A DNA stretch of 64,000 nt from Cytobacillus sp. NCCP-133 (GTDB lineage: Bacteria; Bacillota; Bacilli; Bacillales; Cytobacillaceae): assembly GCF_026011715.1 (NCBI RefSeq), contig NZ_BRVM01000001.1, forward strand, positions 62,001 through 126,000, written 5' to 3'. The translations under genes and the position numbers were made by a program. Each line of letters begins with the position of its first letter. Positions within the stretch are counted from its first letter, which is position 1. Shown one piece after another: positions 8,025 to 15,849 of the stretch. The notes below the pieces were generated by a model, which saw only the letters and a list, made by a program, of their open reading frames with translations, was not told the DNA's origin and did not search any database.

Positions 8025-8285
8025 ATTTTCACCCTTACTTTAAAATAATTCTGTCAGATATGTACAATCTAAAGGAATTAGCATATGTGATTATCACATA
8101 AAAGTATATATGTTTATTGCTGTGACCGCAACGATGGCAGCACTTGCAGATCCGGCGCGGCTATTGTCCAATGACGTATAATGAACCCCATTTGGTACGG
8201 TATCAATCAGACCTATTCACGATGCAAAGATTTTTTATTTAATGGTAATCACATAAAGCATTCCTGCACACATATAAAACCAATA
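8025..8285. other. Intergenic region upstream of ypsC
   Basis: No gene is seen. It holds a perfect 17-bp palindrome (8084-8100) and a partial echo of its half-site, AATCACATAAA, near 8247. The rest shows no coding signal of useful length. Confidence 0.5.
8084..8100. promoter_or_regulatory. Perfect 17-bp palindrome
   Basis: TATGTGAT-T-ATCACATA lies about 60 bases upstream of the ypsC start. It contains TGTGA and TCACA half-sites, but separated by 3 rather than 6 bases, so it is not a canonical Crp/Fnr site. It could be an operator or a short hairpin. Confidence 0.35.
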
Positions 8286-8312
8286 AAAAAGCTCTCCTTA
8301 AAAAGGAGAGCT
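8286..8312 (-). terminator. Terminator of rnpB
   Basis: On the minus strand AGCTCTCCTT and AAGGAGAGCT pair and are followed by a run of T, 15-20 bases beyond the RNase P RNA. Confidence 0.85.
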
Positions 8313-8329
8313 GGATATATAACACTCAT

Positions 8330-8745
8330 ACTGTCTCACTAATAACGTTCTGTAAGCCATGTTTTGTACCATAGTACTGCAAGCGACGTTTGTCTCGTAC
8401 TCAGGTGGTAATCATCTATCTACAGACAATTGCCTGTCCTTCCCGTTGTTCATTTTCTCAGGGAAAGTGCCCCTACCATCATTTGGGTTTCTCGCTCGCG
8501 GGGTTTACCCCGTTCCACCCTTTTCATTTCTGAAAAGGCTACGTCACTGTGGCACTTTCAAGGTATTCATGCCATATCCCGAAGGACTTAGGCATTTTTC
8601 CTGCCGTCAGCCGAGCTATTGCTCAGGCTGCCCTAGCTTATGAATTCGCTAGGCACGAACACTACAGGCATCGCAGCCTGTGCGAGCATGGACTTTCCTC
8701 TACAATATGAAAATATATTGCAGCGATTACCCGAACGCTATTAAT
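8330..8745 (-). ncRNA. rnpB: RNase P RNA, class B
   Basis: On the minus strand the conserved RNase P elements appear in order: CGTTCGGGTAATCGCTGC at the 5' end, GAGGAAAGTCCATGCTCGCA, GTGTTCGTGCCTAGCGAA, GGCTGACGGCAGGAAAAA, CCTTGAAAGTGCCACAGTGA, GAGCGAGAAACCCAAAT, and GTAGATAGATGATTACCACC with ACATGGCTTACAGAACG at the 3' end. The arrangement is that of Bacillus-type (class B) RNA. It is the catalytic part of the enzyme that matures tRNA 5' ends. It lies between gpsB and ypsC as in B. subtilis. The ends are accurate to about 10 bases. Confidence 0.97.
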
Positions 8746-8819
8746 GATTACAAAGATTATTATATGAAATCTCAGTTGGAATAGCAATGGTTTTGAATTG
8801 GAAAAGCTGATAATTCCTG

Positions 8820-9119
8820 TCAATCATACAATTTGCTGCCAAAGACATGCTTTTCCAAATTCGAAAGCCTTTTTAGAATATCAAAATTTGTTGTGCCGGC
8901 AGTTTGAGCTGCTGGTCGACGAGAAGCTTCTTCAACTTGTTTCTTTAATTTCATATTTTCCTGTTGAAGAGCTTCTATTTCCTGATGGAATGCCTCATAG
9001 TCTTTAATAATTAAATCTAGAAATTTATCTACATCTTCCGGTTTATAGCCACGCATAGCTGTTTTAAATTCTTTTTCCAAAATGTCTTTTGCCGTTAATT
9101 TAATTTTATCGGATAGCAT
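8820..9119 (-). CDS. gpsB: Cell division adaptor GpsB
   Basis: A 99-residue protein nearly identical in pattern to GpsB. The N-terminal membrane-binding and coiled-coil domain has [11 protein letters not shown] and [14 protein letters not shown] variable linker follows, then the C-terminal trimerisation part [20 protein letters not shown]. GpsB shuttles PBP1 between division septum and side wall and is a DivIVA paralogue. The ATG at 9119 has GAGGTGA five bases ahead; a GTG nine bases upstream overlaps that site and is rejected. PonA, its classic partner, is encoded in this window. Confidence 0.96.
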   Translation of the reverse strand: MLSDKIKLTAKDILEKEFKTAMRGYKPEDVDKFLDLIIKDYEAFHQEIEALQQENMKLKKQVEEASRRPAAQTAGTTNFDILKRLSNLEKHVFGSKLYD

Positions 9120-9194
9120 TACACTCACCTCGGTATATCGCCAATCATCATTATTATTTTTTCAAAAACATGTTCATTTGTCAATTTATCCATA

Positions 9195-9764
9195 TTATTC
9201 AAACATATCTCTCTGTGACTGCTGTTCTTCTTCTAAAATCAATTGTAAATCATAAAAGGTGATTAGTCTAATCTCATAATCATTTTCTTCTTGAAATTTT
9301 TTAGCGGTTTCAAATAAATATTTGGGGCTTCCTTCTTTCTCTGTATCATAAAAAAGAAGAAGTACATCGCTTTTGTTAATGAGGAAGTGATTTTTCAGCC
9401 GAAACTGCTGCGGATTTTCATATGGTTTCCGTGTTACGGAGTCAACATAATCAGCCTGTGCCAATATGGATTCATACCATTCCTTATTGGCATCCTTCCA
9501 AGATGCCTCCTGGTCCAAAAATGGAGTAATGACTGCAAGCTTCAAATCGGAATACCCATCCAGCTGCAAGTCAAAAACAACTTCAGCAGCCCATAGCTCT
9601 GTGCCGAGCTGGCCGCTGATGATAACCCATTCAAGCCCATCGTCAAGCAATGAGAGCAGGCTTTTTTTCATTCCGCTTTTTATGTAGCTGACAGCAAGGT
9701 CATCATTTTTGAAGATTCCTACTTCAAAGGGTTTATATCCTGAAACGACCGCTATTTTTGACAA
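9195..9764 (-). CDS. ypsA: YpsA, SLOG-superfamily protein (DUF1273)
   Basis: A 189-residue Rossmann-like protein with [13 protein letters not shown] at the start, [17 protein letters not shown] (nucleotide-binding glycine/glutamate region) and [19 protein letters not shown]. It belongs to the SLOG group, thought to bind nucleotide-sugar ligands. In B. subtilis YpsA is linked to division and gpsB (from memory). The start is taken as the TTG at 9764, eight bases after AAGGAG; a TTG two codons earlier is too close to it. Confidence 0.9.
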   Translation of the reverse strand: MSKIAVVSGYKPFEVGIFKNDDLAVSYIKSGMKKSLLSLLDDGLEWVIISGQLGTELWAAEVVFDLQLDGYSDLKLAVITPFLDQEASWKDANKEWYESILAQADYVDSVTRKPYENPQQFRLKNHFLINKSDVLLLFYDTEKEGSPKYLFETAKKFQEENDYEIRLITFYDLQLILEEEQQSQRDMFE

Positions 9765-9930
9765 ATTCAAAACTCCTTAGTGCATTTAAATAAAATTCCT
9801 TAAAAAAGCAGCAAATTTTATGAAAACAGCCTGTATATAAAAGAAGCTCCTTTTTATATTATGCCCTTTGTTTGCTCATTTTTCCAATAAAAACTTCAAA
9901 CCGCCAATGATATGCTGATAAGATATGCTG

Positions 9931-9963
9931 AAAAAGCAAAAACAAGGGCATAAGGCCCTTGTT
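9931..9963 (-). terminator. Terminator of the cotD-like gene
   Basis: On the minus strand ACAAGGGCC and GGCCCTTGT-like arms pair around TTAT just after the stop codon, then TTTTTGCTTTTT. Confidence 0.8.
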
Positions 9964-9965
9964 CA

Positions 9966-10412
9966 TTATCTTCCTGAGAAACTTGGCCCTTGCTTAGGTC
10001 CCATTCCCGGACTTGTCGAAGCTCCTGCTACTCCTGTTCCTGGTGCACCATATCCTGGTCCCATTCCCATTCCAGGTCCGCCATATCCTGGTCCCATTCC
10101 CATTCCAGGTCCGCCATATCCTGGTCCCATTCCCATTCCAGGTCCGCCATATCCTGTCCCCATTCCCGGGCTATAGGCTCCTGCTACACCTGGTCTAGGG
10201 CCTGCAGTAGTATTAGAGGTTGTCACTTGATTCACAGTTGATTGAGTATGAGGATAGGAATGCTGATTCTCATAATTAATATGATTAACATGAGTATGAT
10301 GAGTAGGATGAATATTAGGAACCACAACGTTTTGGAAAGAATGAGTTACACAACACTTTGTCGGATGAACAACAGCAGGCATTACCTGCGATGGCCTTGG
10401 TCTGCAATACAT
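9966..10412 (-). CDS. cotD: CotD-like spore coat protein
   Basis: A 148-residue protein. The N-terminus MYCRPRPSQVMPAVVHPTKC and the His/Asn-rich middle (HPTHHTHVNHINYENQHSYPH) match CotD-family inner coat proteins. The C-terminal half is Gly/Met/Pro/Tyr-rich with an 11-residue repeat (GGPGMGMGPGY) three times in perfect DNA copies. The start ATG follows AAAGGGG. A sigma-K-like promoter lies 40-65 bases upstream, which fits expression in the mother cell. It is longer than B. subtilis CotD because of the repeats. Position beside ypsA matches B. subtilis. Confidence 0.85.
   Translation of the reverse strand: MYCRPRPSQVMPAVVHPTKCCVTHSFQNVVVPNIHPTHHTHVNHINYENQHSYPHTQSTVNQVTTSNTTAGPRPGVAGAYSPGMGTGYGGPGMGMGPGYGGPGMGMGPGYGGPGMGMGPGYGAPGTGVAGASTSPGMGPKQGPSFSGR
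10048..10163 (-). repeat. 33-bp tandem repeats inside cotD
   Basis: Three identical 33-bp units at 10048-10080, 10081-10113 and 10114-10146, and a diverged partial fourth to about 10163. Each encodes 11 residues, so copy changes keep the reading frame. Confidence 0.95.
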
Positions 10413-10448
10413 GTAAAGATCCCCTTTCTAAATTGTATTTACATTAAC

Positions 10449-10476
10449 AAACTATGTCTGAAAGGGGAATCTTGTA
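10449..10476 (-). promoter_or_regulatory. Putative sigma-K promoter of cotD
   Basis: On the minus strand CATAGTTT (matching CATANNNT) at 10456-10449, with TAC as -35 element 17 bases upstream, fits the sigma-K pattern. Confidence 0.45.
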
Positions 10477-10519
10477 CTAATGAAAACACCTAATTTCACT
10501 TGTTTTCTTAGGTTTTTGT

Positions 10520-10615
10520 TTAGAGAACACTGTAAAAACTGTCTTTTAAATTGGAAAAAACGAATGCTGTAGTGAAAATAACAAGGAAGAATAAAACTAA
10601 AATTGCTTTATACAT
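10520..10615 (-). CDS. Putative 31-aa single-membrane-segment protein
   Basis: A short frame starting ATG at 10615: MYKAILVLFFLVIFTTAFVF followed by a polar tail. One predicted membrane helix fills most of it. GAGG stands about 8 bases upstream and an imperfect hairpin with T-run follows the stop. It lies between mrfB (downstream on the same strand is cotD) and the cotD promoter. No family recognised; short hydrophobic frames occur by chance, so this stays tentative. Confidence 0.4.
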   Translation of the reverse strand: MYKAILVLFFLVIFTTAFVFSNLKDSFYSVL

Positions 10616-10753
10616 ATTACCAGCCTCACTATTATATATTCCTAAAAAAGTACCACACATCTTCTTATTTTACCGCTTACAAGAGGTACAGACAACTAGG
10701 AAATAGTGGATTTTTTTGTCTGAAATATTAAAGTTTTGTTACAAAGAGATAAA

Positions 10754-12007
10754 TTAATTTTTACGCTTTCTATACAAGCGTGCAAGACGATTTTTGAGTT
10801 CTTCCCCTTTAAGGCTAGTTTTTTCAAATTCCTTCCCTGTATTTTGATAAAGCTCTATTGCTTTTTCGGCATATCCAATCGCCCGATTAATATCTTTCGA
10901 ACGGTGCTCATAAATCTTTGCCAGTTCAACACAAGAGATGATCCTGGTTTTCAAGGTCCCGTTTTCTGCTGTTTCCTTCCAAAGGACAGCAGCTTCTTCC
11001 CAGTTCTTATGTTTCTTATGCTCGAAAGCCAAAGCAAACCTTGCTGCTGAGGCCTCAGGCGTTTCCCCGCCGGAAATATTATTAAAAGCTGTTTGGGCTT
11101 CAGATGATTCCCCCAATGAGGAAAGCCACCTGCCCACTTCATAAATTTCCATTGGAGTCTGCTTGTCGTCAAGCCTTAAAATTTGAAAGGAAAGATGTGT
11201 ATATAAGCTGATCAGCGATAAGATGTCAATTTCATTATGCTTAATGATACCAAGCATGCCCTCAGGATTTTTTCTTTCTACAAAGTCAAAATAAATCATG
11301 GGCGCAAGAAAACCGGGTATGTCATCTTTTCGTTCAATTCCCAATACATCTTTTTCAACTGCACTCAGCTTTATTCGCTCAAGTTTATGTTTCCACATTC
11401 TTCTTGCTGCATGGTATAAATCAAAATGACCAAACAGGGGCAGCTTCGGCAAATGTTGTCTGATCAGCGTATGCCTTGTTTTAACCTGCGGCCAATCGAA
11501 AGCCTTTCCGTTATAGGTCACCATCGCTGAATAATCAATGCTCTCGAGAAAGCTTTTAAACAAAGGAACCTCGGCACCTGGATGCGGCAGTATATGCTGT
11601 TTTAATTTTATTTTGTTTCCTTGCAGGCTGGCTTGGCCAAGCAGGAAAATAGAATTTCCTGTCCCTCCGCCCAAGCCTGTTGTTTCAGTATCAAAGAAAA
11701 AAATATTCTCCGGGTCACGGCCTGCAGCAGACAGCGGATGCCTTAATCTTGTGGAATTCCAAGCTTCAACTGCTGATTTAAATTGGCCAAACGAATAGAT
11801 TCCATGCATTTGGTCAAGGCAGTATTCCTTCTCTCTTACCAGGCAGTAGGCATCTTCAAAATAAAATGGATAGACACCTTCTTTATCCCATACCTCTTTA
11901 AAAGGCAGATCGATACTTCTCTTCGGTTTCTTTTCAGGTTCAGGTTTGCTGCTATTTTCTGTTCCGAGATGGCTTTTCAGCCTATTGAGCTTATTTTTAA
12001 TGGACAA
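10754..12007 (-). CDS. mrfB: MrfB (YprB), RNase H-like exonuclease with TPR tail
   Basis: About 417 residues. A DEDD-type exonuclease fold begins with FFFDTETTGLGGGTGN near residue 105 and continues with a second acidic motif at YNGKAFDWP. A conserved region with NEIDILSLISLY follows. The C-terminal third is helical and TPR-like. In B. subtilis MrfA and MrfB act together in a UvrABC-independent repair route for mitomycin C damage. The TTG start at 12007 has AGGTGA upstream; a GTG at 12016 is the alternative. The gene overlaps the end of mrfA, so they are translationally coupled. Confidence 0.88.
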   Translation of the reverse strand: MSIKNKLNRLKSHLGTENSSKPEPEKKPKRSIDLPFKEVWDKEGVYPFYFEDAYCLVREKEYCLDQMHGIYSFGQFKSAVEAWNSTRLRHPLSAAGRDPENIFFFDTETTGLGGGTGNSIFLLGQASLQGNKIKLKQHILPHPGAEVPLFKSFLESIDYSAMVTYNGKAFDWPQVKTRHTLIRQHLPKLPLFGHFDLYHAARRMWKHKLERIKLSAVEKDVLGIERKDDIPGFLAPMIYFDFVERKNPEGMLGIIKHNEIDILSLISLYTHLSFQILRLDDKQTPMEIYEVGRWLSSLGESSEAQTAFNNISGGETPEASAARFALAFEHKKHKNWEEAAVLWKETAENGTLKTRIISCVELAKIYEHRSKDINRAIGYAEKAIELYQNTGKEFEKTSLKGEELKNRLARLYRKRKN

Positions 12008-14297
12008 TGTGATCACCTATACCGCTCTCTCCATTTTTAAAGGAGGCAAGAATCCTGAGAACATCTTTTTTGGCTGTCTCTGATGAAGTATCTGTACCGA
12101 TGCATGAAGGACAGCCATGTTCACAAGAGCATCTGCCCACCATTTCCATGGTTTCATGCATAATATGTTCGATCCCTCCGAATATCTTTTCGCTGAGTCC
12201 TATACCGCCAGGATACCTGTCATAAAAGAAAATGGTTGGCTTTTCATGTAGTGCCGCTTTTACTTGCGGCACTACATGGACGTCCTGCGGGTCGCACATA
12301 ACAAACAGAGGGACAATATGCTTAAGGGCATGTGCCGTCCCAATCAACCCTTGTTCCAGCCGGTCCTGATTAAACTTTAGAACCTCTTCCTTTAAGGAAA
12401 GCCATGTTGAACTTGTATGAAGCTCTTCTTCCGGCAGAGTTATTGGCCCTGACCCAATATTTTCATGGGTTTCAAATTTTATTTTTTTAAATATAGTTGC
12501 CATGGCAACAACACTTACATCTCCGAAACCAATCGCTCCCATCGAGGAGGTCCTTTGTTTATCCTGTTCAAGCACCTTCAGCTCAACAGCCAGATTTGCA
12601 TCTGTGAAATAATCGACGTCAACCTCACGGACGAATGCCTTTTTCTCTTTCCAGTCCAGCACTTCTACTTGAAATTGAGTGCCCTGATGGAGATAGATGG
12701 CTTCTTCGTGAAGAAGCGTCATAGCGGAAAAGCGATCCATTTCTCCTATAACTTTTACATTCGCTGCCTCTGATTGGTCGATAATGACAACATTTTCCTG
12801 AGAAGCCGAACGAAGGCTGATATTATGGGCAGGAAACGAGTCATTCATCCAGTAGAATTTATCACCATTTTGATGAAGCACTCTTTCTTCAGCCAGATAT
12901 TCCAAAACTTCCTCTGTTTCAAATGTCCCAAAACGCTCTCCAGCGTTAAAAGGAAGTTCGTAGGCTGCACATTTAATATGATCGACCAAAATAATGAGGT
13001 TATCTGGGTTTATACGGGCAGTCTCAGGGCTTTTATTAAAAAAATAATCAGGATTTTGAATGACATATTGGTCAAGCGGGCTGGAGCTTGCAACCAAGAT
13101 GACAAGTGATTCTCCATGCCTTCTTCCTGCTCGTCCTGCCTGCTGCCAGGAGCTAGCAATCGTTCCTGGATATCCAGTCATAACGCATACCTGCAGCTGC
13201 CCTATATCCACCCCGAGCTCCAAAGCGTTGGTGCTCACAACACCATATATGTCCCCTGACCTCAGCCCTTTTTCAATTTCGCGCCTCTCAGTTGGAAGAT
13301 AACCTCCCCTATACCCGCGAATAGCTTTTGGGCCAAGCTTGTGTTTTACAAGTTCCTGCAAATAGGAAAGTAAAATTTCAACCCTAACCCTGCTTCTTGC
13401 AAATACAATGGTCTGTATTTTGTTTTTCAGCAGCTCACCTGCGAGTTTCCTTGCTTCCAGAGTAGCACTCCTCCTGATATTCAATGGTTTATTGACAATA
13501 GGCGGATTGTAAAAAACAAAGTGTTTTTTCCCGCTTGGAGCACCATTGTTATCGATCAGTCTGACTGGCTTTTCCGTAAGCTTTTCTGCAAGCTCAAGAG
13601 GATTTGCAATCGTTGCAGATGTGCAAATGAAGATGGGATCACTTCCATAGAAACGGCAGATCCGTCTTAAACGGCGGATTACATTTGCCACATGGCTTCC
13701 AAATACCCCTCTATATATATGTAGTTCATCTATCACTACATACTTTAAATTCTCGAACAAAGAAACCCATTTTGTGTGATGGGGCAAGATAGCTGAATGA
13801 AGCATATCCGGGTTCGTTATAACCACATGCCCGGCCCTCCGTACCTTTTGCCGGATGTTGGCTGGCGTATCCCCGTCATATGTATAGCTATTTATATTCA
13901 ATCCAGATTCCTGAATAATTTCATTGATTTCACTTTTTTGATCCTGTGCCAGTGCTTTCGTCGGAAACATATAAAGAGCACGTGCATTCGAATCGTTTAC
14001 TATTGTCTGCAGCACAGGCAGGTTATAGCATAGCGTTTTCCCCGAGGCTGTTGGTGTAACCGCTACCAGGCTTTGCCCCTTCATCGCTTCTTGATAAGAG
14101 GTTTTTTGGTGAGTATAAAGCCTTGTGATGCCTCTTTTTAATAATGCATCCTTTAGAGAAGGATGAATGTCATCAGGAAGCTCCGCCGTTTTTGCCTCTT
14201 TTTCCTCAATTATATGCCAATGAACAATATTTTCTTTGTACTGCTTGTCGGAAATTAACTCTTTCATTATTTCAGGCAGATTTTTTCGCACTTTCAT
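11997..14297 (-). CDS. mrfA: MrfA (YprA), DEAD/DEAH helicase with DUF1998 domain
   Basis: A 766-residue superfamily 2 helicase. It has TPTASGKTLCY (Walker A), VVIDELHIYRG (box II), TSATIANP (motif III) and QQAGRAGRRHGES (motif VI). The C-terminal DUF1998 part ends in a four-cysteine cluster, CSCEHGCPSC, near residue 725, which likely binds zinc. It is the partner of MrfB in mitomycin repair in B. subtilis. The ATG follows GAGGTGA with 8-base spacing. A LexA-like box lies 35 bases upstream of the start. Confidence 0.92.
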   Translation of the reverse strand: MKVRKNLPEIMKELISDKQYKENIVHWHIIEEKEAKTAELPDDIHPSLKDALLKRGITRLYTHQKTSYQEAMKGQSLVAVTPTASGKTLCYNLPVLQTIVNDSNARALYMFPTKALAQDQKSEINEIIQESGLNINSYTYDGDTPANIRQKVRRAGHVVITNPDMLHSAILPHHTKWVSLFENLKYVVIDELHIYRGVFGSHVANVIRRLRRICRFYGSDPIFICTSATIANPLELAEKLTEKPVRLIDNNGAPSGKKHFVFYNPPIVNKPLNIRRSATLEARKLAGELLKNKIQTIVFARSRVRVEILLSYLQELVKHKLGPKAIRGYRGGYLPTERREIEKGLRSGDIYGVVSTNALELGVDIGQLQVCVMTGYPGTIASSWQQAGRAGRRHGESLVILVASSSPLDQYVIQNPDYFFNKSPETARINPDNLIILVDHIKCAAYELPFNAGERFGTFETEEVLEYLAEERVLHQNGDKFYWMNDSFPAHNISLRSASQENVVIIDQSEAANVKVIGEMDRFSAMTLLHEEAIYLHQGTQFQVEVLDWKEKKAFVREVDVDYFTDANLAVELKVLEQDKQRTSSMGAIGFGDVSVVAMATIFKKIKFETHENIGSGPITLPEEELHTSSTWLSLKEEVLKFNQDRLEQGLIGTAHALKHIVPLFVMCDPQDVHVVPQVKAALHEKPTIFFYDRYPGGIGLSEKIFGGIEHIMHETMEMVGRCSCEHGCPSCIGTDTSSETAKKDVLRILASFKNGESGIGDHIVH

Positions 14298-14331
14298 CTT
14301 TTTTTCACCTCATAACCCTATTCTAGCGAAT

Positions 14332-14343
14332 AAACGTTCGTTC
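14332..14343 (-). promoter_or_regulatory. LexA (DinR)-like box upstream of mrfAB
   Basis: GAACGAACGTTT on the minus strand fits the Gram-positive LexA core GAAC-RNRY-GTTY at all twelve positions. The usual outer C residues are replaced by A on both sides. It lies 35 bases before the mrfA start, where an operator is expected. Confidence 0.45.
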
Positions 14344-14368
14344 TAACAGACAAAACTCATAAATCCCA

Positions 14369-14396
14369 TTAACTTTTTATGGATTTTTGTTACAAT
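14369..14396 (+). promoter_or_regulatory. Putative sigma-A promoter of the Crp/Fnr gene
   Basis: TTAACT at 14369-14374 and TACAAT at 14391-14396, spaced by 16 bases, lie about 33 bases upstream of the start codon. Confidence 0.45.
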
Positions 14397-14429
14397 AGGC
14401 TTAATAGCTCATGAAGCAAGAGGTGGATT

Positions 14430-15122
14430 ATGAAAGCAGCTGAAATCAAAGACGTTCTTTCTCAGTTTTCTTTATTTAGGGAGCTTAACAATGATGAACT
14501 GGATAAAGTTGTAGAGATATCAATTTCAAGGGAATGGAAAAAAGGGAGCCATGTTTTTCTGCAGGATGATCCTTTGGAAAATGTTTATTTTATTAACGAT
14601 GGGCGAGTCAAGATATACAAAAGTGATATTAATGGTAAAGAGCAAATTGTTGCGATCTTAACAAAAGGTGAAATGTTCCCCCATGTTGGATTCTTCCGGA
14701 AAGGCGGCTATCCTGCTTTTTCAGAAGTTCTTGAAAACGCCCAGCTGGTTGTTGTTCCTATTGCTCAATTTGAAAAGGTCCTCATAGAAAATCCAGAATT
14801 ATGCATCAAGGTATTTAAAGTCCTTGGTGAAAAAATTGTGGACCTTCAAGAAAGATTAGAGGCACAAATCTTAAACAATACGTATGAACAAATTATCAAG
14901 CTGCTTGTTCGGCTTTGTAAAATGCACGGCCAGGATCAAGGAGATGGCTCCTACACCCTGAAGGGCGATTTTACAAATAAAGATCTTGCCAATATGATCG
15001 GCACTACAAGGGAAACGGTAAGCCGCACTTTAACAAAAATGAAAAAAAAGAACTTAATTGAAACAGACAGGGATGGACATTTAATTCTCAAGCCTGACCA
15101 GCTATTAGAGGAGATGTTTTAG
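14430..15122 (+). CDS. Crp/Fnr-family transcriptional regulator
   Basis: A 230-residue protein with an N-terminal cyclic-nucleotide-type fold (about 20-130; VFLQDDPLENVYFINDGRVK), a long dimerisation helix, and a C-terminal winged HTH (about 165-225; DLANMIGTTRETVSRTLTKM). It lacks the cysteine cluster of B. subtilis Fnr; the only cysteines are near residues 130 and 170, so a 4Fe-4S cluster is unlikely. The start ATG follows AGAGG. It is a candidate regulator for the Crp/Fnr-type site at 336-351, and the decayed gene at 1.9 kb is a relative. A terminator follows. Confidence 0.88.
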   Translation: MKAAEIKDVLSQFSLFRELNNDELDKVVEISISREWKKGSHVFLQDDPLENVYFINDGRVKIYKSDINGKEQIVAILTKGEMFPHVGFFRKGGYPAFSEVLENAQLVVVPIAQFEKVLIENPELCIKVFKVLGEKIVDLQERLEAQILNNTYEQIIKLLVRLCKMHGQDQGDGSYTLKGDFTNKDLANMIGTTRETVSRTLTKMKKKNLIETDRDGHLILKPDQLLEEMF

Positions 15123-15147
15123 AAAACCGCATATGCGGTTTTTTTAT
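15123..15147 (+). terminator. Rho-independent terminator
   Basis: AAAACCGCATATGCGGTTTT is a perfect 20-bp palindrome followed by more T, right after the Crp/Fnr stop codon. Confidence 0.85.
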
Positions 15148-15233
15148 TTTTCTATGCTTTTTTAACAGGAACATTCACCCAATCAGCAGCATACCATATG
15201 TTGATTAATCCTGTATGAGAGGAGATGCCTACG

Positions 15234-15716
15234 ATGGAGGATCCAAAAAAGAGAGAAAGAGAAAGAGAAAGAGAAAGAAATGAGCCTTTTGGAGATTTAA
15301 TGAAATCCATGAATCAGTTATTCCACGAAAAACCAGTTAAGGGATTTCTGCAGACAATGGATGACTTTTTTAGGAACCCCTTCCCACTTTCTTCTTCCTT
15401 CCATGTAGATGTTACAGAAACTGATACAGACCATATTGTAACGGCTGAACTTCCAGGAATAAATAAAGAACAGATCCAGATTGATATCATGGATAATTAT
15501 GTTACGATTTCAGTTAAATCTGCTGAATTGATAACTGAAGAAGATGAAAATAGAAAAGTCTTAAAAAGACAGCAAAGCCTGCAGCGTTCCAGCCGCACTA
15601 TTCCCCTTCCACAGCCTGTCAATGAGAAGAAAGTGAAAGCAGTTTACAAAAATGGACTGCTGCAGATCACAGTGCCGAAACAGCAGGGAAAAAGAATACT
15701 TATCGATGAAAGCTAA
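15234..15716 (+). CDS. Hsp20/alpha-crystallin small heat-shock protein
   Basis: A 160-residue chaperone. The alpha-crystallin domain covers about residues 55-150, from FHVDVTETDTDHIVTAELPG to YKNGLLQITVPK, with the conserved A-x-x-x-G-x-L signature as VKAVYKNGLLQI. It holds unfolded proteins. Near the N-terminus is a KKRERERERERERNE run made of a six-base DNA repeat. The ATG at 15234 is chosen because the GGAG at 15221-15224 directly abuts the earlier ATG at 15225. No HrcA (CIRCE) or CtsR site was seen upstream. It resembles B. subtilis YocM/CotP-type proteins. Confidence 0.9.
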   Translation: MEDPKKRERERERERNEPFGDLMKSMNQLFHEKPVKGFLQTMDDFFRNPFPLSSSFHVDVTETDTDHIVTAELPGINKEQIQIDIMDNYVTISVKSAELITEEDENRKVLKRQQSLQRSSRTIPLPQPVNEKKVKAVYKNGLLQITVPKQQGKRILIDES

Positions 15717-15770
15717 AGAAGGCCGCAGCCTTATTCATTTTCCAATATGCTATTTAACTTTATGCCGCTA

Positions 15771-15810
15771 AACAAAAACAAGCAGAATAATGACTGCTTG
15801 TTTTTGTTTG
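15771..15810. terminator. Bidirectional terminator
   Basis: A perfect 15-bp stem (AACAAAAACAAGCAG with its complement) around an 8-base loop lies between convergent genes. Confidence 0.85.
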
Positions 15811-15849
15811 ATTTACTTTTATATCTGCCTAATAAAATTTATTTGATTG

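Noticed and set aside
8359-8643. 94-codon plus-strand frame
   Set aside because: It lies wholly antisense to the RNase P RNA, whose conserved elements explain the sequence.
10048-10163. CRISPR-like tandem repeats
   Set aside because: Units are directly adjacent with no spacers and are in frame within the coat protein gene. The same holds for yppG. No CRISPR array or cas gene was seen in the window.
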